From contig DAOUJC010000008.1 in NCBI GenBank assembly GCA_034423135.1, forward strand, positions 124,001 to 188,000: a stretch of DNA of 64,000 bases, read 5' to 3'. The notes below the pieces were generated by a model that saw nothing but the letters and a program-made list of their open reading frames with translations, was not told where the DNA came from and searched no databases. This document shows positions 59,099-64,000 of the stretch, in pieces. Source of the DNA: JAPPHY01 sp034423135 (GTDB lineage: Bacteria; Chloroflexota; Dehalococcoidia; Lucifugimonadales; UBA2985). The position numbers and the translations under genes were made by a program. The stretch's first letter is position 1; each line of letters begins with the position of its first letter.

Positions 59099-59770
59099 AT
59101 GCTAAAGTTTGTTGCACTAGGAGCGTTGCTCGGTGGCCTAGCTGCCGGAGGACTCGTAACTGTGCTCATCCTGGGATTTGTGCTCCGCGCGTGGTGGAGC
59201 ACCCCCTTCGAGGTACTTGGATTCGGCGGCCCGCCGGAGCAACCCATACCCTTCCCGCACCCCGTCCACACAGGCATCGGCGACCTGCTCGACTCGGACG
59301 GCAACGTCGTGTACTACGCAGACGGCGAGGCGAAGACCGCTCTTGGCCTGGACTGCACGTACTGCCACCGCAACGTGGACAAGGGCGCGTCCGCTTCAGT
59401 TCCGCCAGTGGAGCAGTGCATCTTCTGCCACAAGGCCGTGCAGGAAGGAGAGGACAACCCGCTTCCAGGGTTAGCCAACCTTCTGAGCGCGTGGGAGAAC
59501 AAGGAGCCCGTTGTATGGGAACGCGTGCACCGTCTGCCGGACAGCGTCCGGTTTGTGCACGAGGCCCACATCCGCTACTTTACGCAGCAGGGCAACCTGC
59601 TGCCGTCCGGCGAACAGGCGATGGTCGCCGCCAACGTGTGCTCAACGTGCCACGGCGACGTGGCCGCCATGGCCGAGGTGAAGCAGGTGCGGAGCCTGAA
59701 GATGGGCGACTGCCTGGACTGCCACCGGGACTACGGCGCCCCGACGGACTGCACTACGTGCCACTACTAA
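59099..59770 (+). CDS. actA: Pentaheme c-type cytochrome subunit (ActA/QrcA-like)
   Basis: This 223-residue protein has an N-terminal membrane helix (about 5-30) and five CxxCH heme sites: CTYCH, CIFCH, CSTCH, CLDCH and CTTCH. Five hemes agree with ActA of alternative complex III; QrcA has six. The protein would lie outside the membrane and pass electrons to periplasmic acceptors. It is followed after 15 bp by the molybdopterin-like gene. Confidence 0.88.
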   Translation: MLKFVALGALLGGLAAGGLVTVLILGFVLRAWWSTPFEVLGFGGPPEQPIPFPHPVHTGIGDLLDSDGNVVYYADGEAKTALGLDCTYCHRNVDKGASASVPPVEQCIFCHKAVQEGEDNPLPGLANLLSAWENKEPVVWERVHRLPDSVRFVHEAHIRYFTQQGNLLPSGEQAMVAANVCSTCHGDVAAMAEVKQVRSLKMGDCLDCHRDYGAPTDCTTCHY

Positions 59771-59785
59771 GGATTGCATAGAGTC

Positions 59786-62047
59786 ATGGGAATAACCAGA
59801 AGACAGTTCCTCAAGTGGTCAGGAGTCTCGGCCGTAGGGGCCGTGGCCTTCAACGGCTGTCTCATACCGGAAGAGGAACTCCAGATTGAGAGCCCGGTCT
59901 TCCTGCCCGAGGACCTGGTCAGCGGCATCGACAACTGGTATGCCACGCTCTGCCGGCAGGACGCGGAGGGCTGCGGCATCATCATCCGTGTAGTTGAGGG
60001 CCGCGCAAAGAAGGTCGAGGGCAACCCGGACTACCCGCTCAACCAGGGCAAGCACAACGCAAGGAGCGAGGCCGGACTGCAGGCGCTGTATCACCCCGAC
60101 CGGATCAGCGAGCCGCTCGCTCGCGAGGGGGACGCTCACGTCCCGATCTCGTGGGACGAGGCCCGCCGGCGCATCACCGACCGCATGAACGGCCTGTCGG
60201 ACAGGAGCAGGTTCCTTCTGGTGACGCAGCCATTGCGCGGGCACCAGGCGCTGCTGGCCAGCGAGTTCGTGAAGACGTACGGCGGCAGATCGATGGCCTA
60301 CGAGACACTCGAGCAGGTGACTCTCCGCCGGGCAATCCTGGAGGTGTTCGAGCAGGAGAGGATGCCGGTATTCGACATCGAGAACTGCAAGTACCTGCTG
60401 TCGTTCGGGGCAGACTTCCTGTCCACGTGGGTTTCGCCTGTGAAGTTCTCCAGAGGATACGGCGAACTGCGACAGGGTAGCTCCCACCGCGGGCTGCACG
60501 TTCAGGTAGACCCGCGCTTCTCCATGACGGCAGCCAACGCCGACGAGTGGGTGCCGGTCAAGCCGGGCGGCGAGGGCGTGCTCGCAATGAGCATGGCATA
60601 CGTGATAATGCGCGACGGCCTGGGAGACTCGGCGGCCGCGGATGCTCTCACGGGCGGCGGCGGACACGAGGCTCTGGCGGCGTTCAGCCCCGACAACCAG
60701 CAGGTTCGTGATGCCACCGGCGTTGAGCCTGCACGCATCGAGGAACTGGCCCACGCATTCGCGGATCCCCACAACCGGCCGGTCATGGCCATCGGGGGCG
60801 GCTCAGCGGGCGCGCACACAAGCGGACTCTTCAACCTCAAGGCAATCTACTCGCTCAACCTGCTCGTGGGCAGCGTGAACACGCCGGGCGGTGTTCTCTA
60901 CAACCCGGCGCCTCCTCTGCCTGAGCTCGCCACCACGGACGTGATGGCTATGGGCTCACCGGCGTCCTTCAGCCAGTGGAGGAATTTGGACCGACCGCAG
61001 GTGCTCATGATTCGGGGCGTGAACCCCGTTCACGGCCTGCCTGCCAGCGCCAACTTCCGTGCGGCCGTGGAGGGCGCGGAGTTCGTTGTGGCCTTCTCCA
61101 GCTTCATGGATGAGACCACGGCCATGGCCGACCTGGTTCTCCCTGAGCATACCTACCTGGAGGACTGGGGCGACGACATCCCGGACCCGGCGCCGGGCTA
61201 CGAGGTAATCGGGCTGCAGCAGCCCGTGGTCAGCCCGTTCCACGACGGCACGCGAGGCTTCGGGGACGAGCTGCTCATGCTTGGCAGGGCGCTTGGCCTT
61301 GACCTGGACTCCAGACTCGGCCTCGCAGAGGTTACCGACTCGACCATGCAGGATCTGCTGCGACATGGCGCAATGCATCTCTGGGAGATGGATCGCGGCT
61401 CCGTAAGGGCATCGTCGTTCGACGGGTTCTGGAACGGCGTGCTCCAGCGAGGCGGCTGGTGGGACACCGCTGCCATCAACAACAGCGGCGTCAGGAACAT
61501 CAAGCAGCTCGACACGGCATGGCCGGACATCTCCTTCAGCGATGCGCCGGGAGGACGCGCCTTCAGCCTCATCCCGTTCGTGTCCAACTCGATCGGGGAC
61601 GGGCACCTGGCCCACCTGCCGTGGCTCCAGGCAACGCCTGACCCGATTACCAGCGTCGTCTGGCACACGTGGGTCGAGATGAACACTCGAACAGCAGAAG
61701 AGATGGGGCTGAACACGGGCGATCTGGTTGTGGTCACGGCCGAGGGCAACCGCACACTGGAGGCCCCCGTCTACCCGCACCCAGGCGTCCCGCCGGACAC
61801 GGTATCGATGCCTATAGGGCAGGGCCACTCGGGGTTCGGCAGGTATGCCGATAGCGTAGGTGCGAACACACTGTCGCTGCTGTCAGCGCTGACGGACGGC
61901 CAGACGGGCGCGCTGGCATGGGCGGCCACCAGGGTACGCGTGGAGAAGTCCGACCTGAGCATCGACATACCGAGATTCGAGGGCAACCAGCTCGCGGAAG
62001 AGGCCGACGAGCAGGCCATCATCAAGATAACCAAGCCGAGGCACTAG
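59786..62047 (+). CDS. Molybdopterin-oxidoreductase-like subunit (ActB1/QrcB-like)
   Basis: This 753-residue protein has a twin-arginine signal (GITRRQFLKWSGVSAVGAVA) followed by a Cys (FNGC) that could be acylated. The MopB fold is apparent (LCRQDAEGCGIIIRVVEGRA near 60-80; FSSFMDETTAMADLVLPEH near 440). In known ACIII and Qrc complexes this subunit lacks bound molybdenum. In canonical ActB this domain is fused to the ferredoxin domain; here the two are separate genes. TTG 59774 is an alternative start. Confidence 0.85.
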   Translation: MGITRRQFLKWSGVSAVGAVAFNGCLIPEEELQIESPVFLPEDLVSGIDNWYATLCRQDAEGCGIIIRVVEGRAKKVEGNPDYPLNQGKHNARSEAGLQALYHPDRISEPLAREGDAHVPISWDEARRRITDRMNGLSDRSRFLLVTQPLRGHQALLASEFVKTYGGRSMAYETLEQVTLRRAILEVFEQERMPVFDIENCKYLLSFGADFLSTWVSPVKFSRGYGELRQGSSHRGLHVQVDPRFSMTAANADEWVPVKPGGEGVLAMSMAYVIMRDGLGDSAAADALTGGGGHEALAAFSPDNQQVRDATGVEPARIEELAHAFADPHNRPVMAIGGGSAGAHTSGLFNLKAIYSLNLLVGSVNTPGGVLYNPAPPLPELATTDVMAMGSPASFSQWRNLDRPQVLMIRGVNPVHGLPASANFRAAVEGAEFVVAFSSFMDETTAMADLVLPEHTYLEDWGDDIPDPAPGYEVIGLQQPVVSPFHDGTRGFGDELLMLGRALGLDLDSRLGLAEVTDSTMQDLLRHGAMHLWEMDRGSVRASSFDGFWNGVLQRGGWWDTAAINNSGVRNIKQLDTAWPDISFSDAPGGRAFSLIPFVSNSIGDGHLAHLPWLQATPDPITSVVWHTWVEMNTRTAEEMGLNTGDLVVVTAEGNRTLEAPVYPHPGVPPDTVSMPIGQGHSGFGRYADSVGANTLSLLSALTDGQTGALAWAATRVRVEKSDLSIDIPRFEGNQLAEEADEQAIIKITKPRH

Positions 62048-62078
62048 GCCGGGAGCAGAGGATCACCAGGAGAATGGT

Positions 62079-62846
62079 ATGACCACAAATCAGATTCGTC
62101 ACAAGTGGGGGATGGTCGTTGACATAGACCGCTGCACCGGCTGTCAGGCGTGCGTGGTGGCCTGCCAGGCGGAGAACAACATCCCCATCAACACGGAGGA
62201 CGTCTTCAGGCAGCGCCGGGCTATCCAGTGGATCCACGTGGAGCGGTACTGGGAGGGCGAGTTCCCGAACGTGAAGGCCCGCTTCATTCCGGTGTTCTGC
62301 CAGCACTGCGAGAACGCTCCCTGTGAGCCGGTGTGCCCCGTGTACGCCACCTACCACAACAACCAGGGCATGAACGTGCAGGTCTACAATCGCTGTGTGG
62401 GAACCCGCTACTGCGCCAACAACTGCACGTACAACGTCCGCTTCTTCAACTACTGGGAGCCGGTGTGGCCGGAGAGTCTCCGCAACCAGCTGAACCCGGA
62501 CGTGTCCATGCGGAGCCGGGGAATCATGGAGAAGTGCAGCTTCAACGTTCAGCGCCTGCAGAAGGCCCAGAGGACCATCGAAGGGCAGCAGGGCGGCCGC
62601 CTGACGGACGAGAACATGAAGGAAGGCAACTTCCTGCCGGCCTGCGTTCAGGCCTGCCCGACCAATGCACTCGTCTTCGGCGACTTCCTGGACCCGAACA
62701 GCCGGGTGTCGCAGCTCAAGGAGGAGCACCTGGACGGGCACGGCAGGGGATACAAGCTGCTGGAGCACGTGGGTACCGAGCCCAACGTCATCTACCTGAA
62801 GAAGGTGGATATCCACGCCAAGGATGTGGTCGACAGCCATGCATGA
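62079..62846 (+). CDS. Multi-[4Fe-4S] ferredoxin-like subunit (ActB2/QrcC-like)
   Basis: This 255-residue iron-sulfur protein starts WGMVVDIDRCTGCQACVVAC. It has further Cys blocks FCQHCENAPCEPVC, RCVGTRYCANNC and ACVQACPTNA, enough for about four clusters. It links the cytochrome/MopB part to the membrane subunit. The last codons overlap the ATG of the NrfD gene (ATGCATGA), indicating tight translational coupling. Confidence 0.9.
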   Translation: MTTNQIRHKWGMVVDIDRCTGCQACVVACQAENNIPINTEDVFRQRRAIQWIHVERYWEGEFPNVKARFIPVFCQHCENAPCEPVCPVYATYHNNQGMNVQVYNRCVGTRYCANNCTYNVRFFNYWEPVWPESLRNQLNPDVSMRSRGIMEKCSFNVQRLQKAQRTIEGQQGGRLTDENMKEGNFLPACVQACPTNALVFGDFLDPNSRVSQLKEEHLDGHGRGYKLLEHVGTEPNVIYLKKVDIHAKDVVDSHA

Positions 62847-64000
62847 GCTTCACCATCCGCCGCCCCCGGTCTACTGGGGAATGACGGCGCAGGAGCTGAC
62901 CCAGGACGTTGTGCAGAGGCACGCGTCGCCGGGCAGGCCTTTCTGGATGATAGCCGGAGCGCTGGCCGGACTCTTCGGGCTGGGCGTAATCGGCTTCATC
63001 TTGCTTCTGACGCAGCACGGCGTCGACGACCGCAGGGAGTGGGGCTACTACGCCACGGCGTTCGCCTATATCTTCGTTACGGCTCAGTCGGCTGTGCTGG
63101 TCTCGGTTGCCCTGCGGATGGCCAAGGCGCACTGGCGCAGGCCGCTGGCTCGCATCTCCGAGATGTTCGCCGCCGTTGGCTTGTTCAACTTCATACTGCT
63201 GATACCGCTGCTGTGGGTGCTGCCGGTGACCACCGGCCGGCGCAGCATCTGGTTCGACTGGCCGGGCCACAGCCCGCACCTGTGGGACACCATAGCGATG
63301 GGTACTCTCGTGGTGCTGGGGCTGGCCATTCTGTACTTCGCTTCCATTCCTGACAGGGCCTCGGTCAGCGACCACACCGGCGGCTCGCCATCGACCAGGT
63401 GGCGCGGCACGGTGCAGCAGTGGAGGGTGCTCAACACGGGGCTGGCAGTGCTTGGCGGCTTCTACTTCATGCTTCTAATCGTAGTGCACATGCTGATCAG
63501 CGTTGACTTCGCCATGAGCCTCATTCCCGGATGGAAGGACTCCATCTTCCCGGCATTCCACGCGCTCAACGGCCTGCAGTCGGGCGTGGCGCTGATTCTG
63601 GTGACCATGTTCATCCTGCGCAAGACAACCGGCCTGAGAAAGTACCTGGAGGTCGACCAGTTCTGGGGCCTCAGCAAGCTCCTACTGGCGATTTCGCTGC
63701 TGTGGTTCTACTTCTGGTGGTCCGGCTTCTTCGTCTACTGGTATGGCCGGACGCCGGCAGAGCAGGGCGTTCTCAAGTACATCATGTTCGAGACGTACTG
63801 GATACCGTTCTTCCTGGCGTTCGTGATGTGCTTTGCGCTTCCGTTCTTCATTCTGATGTGGAACATTGTGCGCAAGACCACGTGGGGGCCGGCCCTGGCG
63901 GGCGCAGTCGTGCTGGTGGGCACGTTCTTCAACGTCCTGCGATACTACGTGCCAGCCTTCTCAGTCGAGGACCTGTCGCCCCACGCGTTGGAGCACATCC
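62839..64000 (+). CDS. actC: NrfD/PsrC-like quinone-binding membrane subunit, 3' end outside window (ActC/QrcD-like)
   Basis: The ATG at 62839 opens a frame that runs past the window end (at least 387 codons). It has many membrane helices (first at about 37-60, FWMIAGALAGLFGLGVIGF). The last part of the window still codes for helices (WIPFFLAFVMCFALPFFILM). NrfD-family subunits bind quinone and may conduct protons. The start overlaps the FeS gene stop by 8 bp. Later subunits of the operon, if any, lie beyond the window. Confidence 0.9.
   Translation, partial: MHELHHPPPPVYWGMTAQELTQDVVQRHASPGRPFWMIAGALAGLFGLGVIGFILLLTQHGVDDRREWGYYATAFAYIFVTAQSAVLVSVALRMAKAHWRRPLARISEMFAAVGLFNFILLIPLLWVLPVTTGRRSIWFDWPGHSPHLWDTIAMGTLVVLGLAILYFASIPDRASVSDHTGGSPSTRWRGTVQQWRVLNTGLAVLGGFYFMLLIVVHMLISVDFAMSLIPGWKDSIFPAFHALNGLQSGVALILVTMFILRKTTGLRKYLEVDQFWGLSKLLLAISLLWFYFWWSGFFVYWYGRTPAEQGVLKYIMFETYWIPFFLAFVMCFALPFFILMWNIVRKTTWGPALAGAVVLVGTFFNVLRYYVPAFSVEDLSPHALEHI

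Overview
The window looks like a high-GC chromosome segment of a Chloroflexota bacterium, probably of the SAR202/Dehalococcoidia side. The evidence is indirect: the TIGR03662/TIGR03663 (Agl23-like) membrane-protein pair known from Chloroflexi and archaea, twin DUF35-thiolase modules, an alternative complex III/Qrc-type respiratory cluster, a large Alu-containing SRP RNA, frequent GTG/TTG starts, and several promoters that place the transcription start at or beside the start codon. No rRNA, tRNA or CRISPR array was seen.

Layout. (1) 1-3714: an IS1595-type element of 3,267 bp (58-3324) with near-perfect terminal inverted repeats and an exact 8-bp target duplication. It carries a transposase, a membrane-anchored trypsin-like protease and four small unknown genes, and it sits inside a DUF4258 gene paired with a DUF2283 gene. 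(2) 3771-9208: a SEC-C protein, two consecutive DUF35/thiolase-like modules, a DinB-like protein and a HAD-like protein. (3) 9398-12348: a sulfate-assimilation operon (TauE-type transporter, APS/PAPS reductase, ATP sulfurylase). Its leader encodes a 17-residue peptide with three consecutive Cys codons, followed by a strong intrinsic terminator, so it looks like a cysteine-responsive attenuator. (4) 12371-30090: housekeeping and repair genes (uvrC, ispH, xerD, lgt, recJ, fabF, CCA/poly(A) polymerase, ogg-like glycosylase, DnaQ-DinG fusion, ispE, rsmA, SRP RNA). (5) 30091-37951: a GlcD-GlcF-like fusion, a metallo-beta-lactamase protein, glutaredoxin, RNase III and FtsY. (6) 38050-46945: a membrane-glycosylation-like block (DUF2298, Agl23-like, flippase-like, FAD oxidoreductase) followed by small enzymes. 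(7) 47128-52255: a NuoEFG/formate-dehydrogenase-like module. (8) 52446-57272: mutS, a HAD-like gene and mutL. (9) 57576-64000: a lipoprotein, a Tat-signal peptide gene, and an ACIII/Qrc-like operon cut by the window end.

How the genes fit together. The sulfur operon reduces sulfate to sulfite for cysteine synthesis and appears to sense Cys supply through its leader peptide. The diaphorase-like trio (47-52 kb) and the pentaheme/FeS/NrfD complex (59-64 kb) belong to electron transfer between NAD(H), quinone and cytochrome. FtsY and SRP RNA are both encoded here and serve membrane-protein targeting. The strongest novel candidates are the leaderless poly-Cys attenuator, the cargo-carrying IS1595-type element with a recoverable target gene, and the NuoG/FdhA-like subunit that lacks the usual molybdenum-ligand residue.
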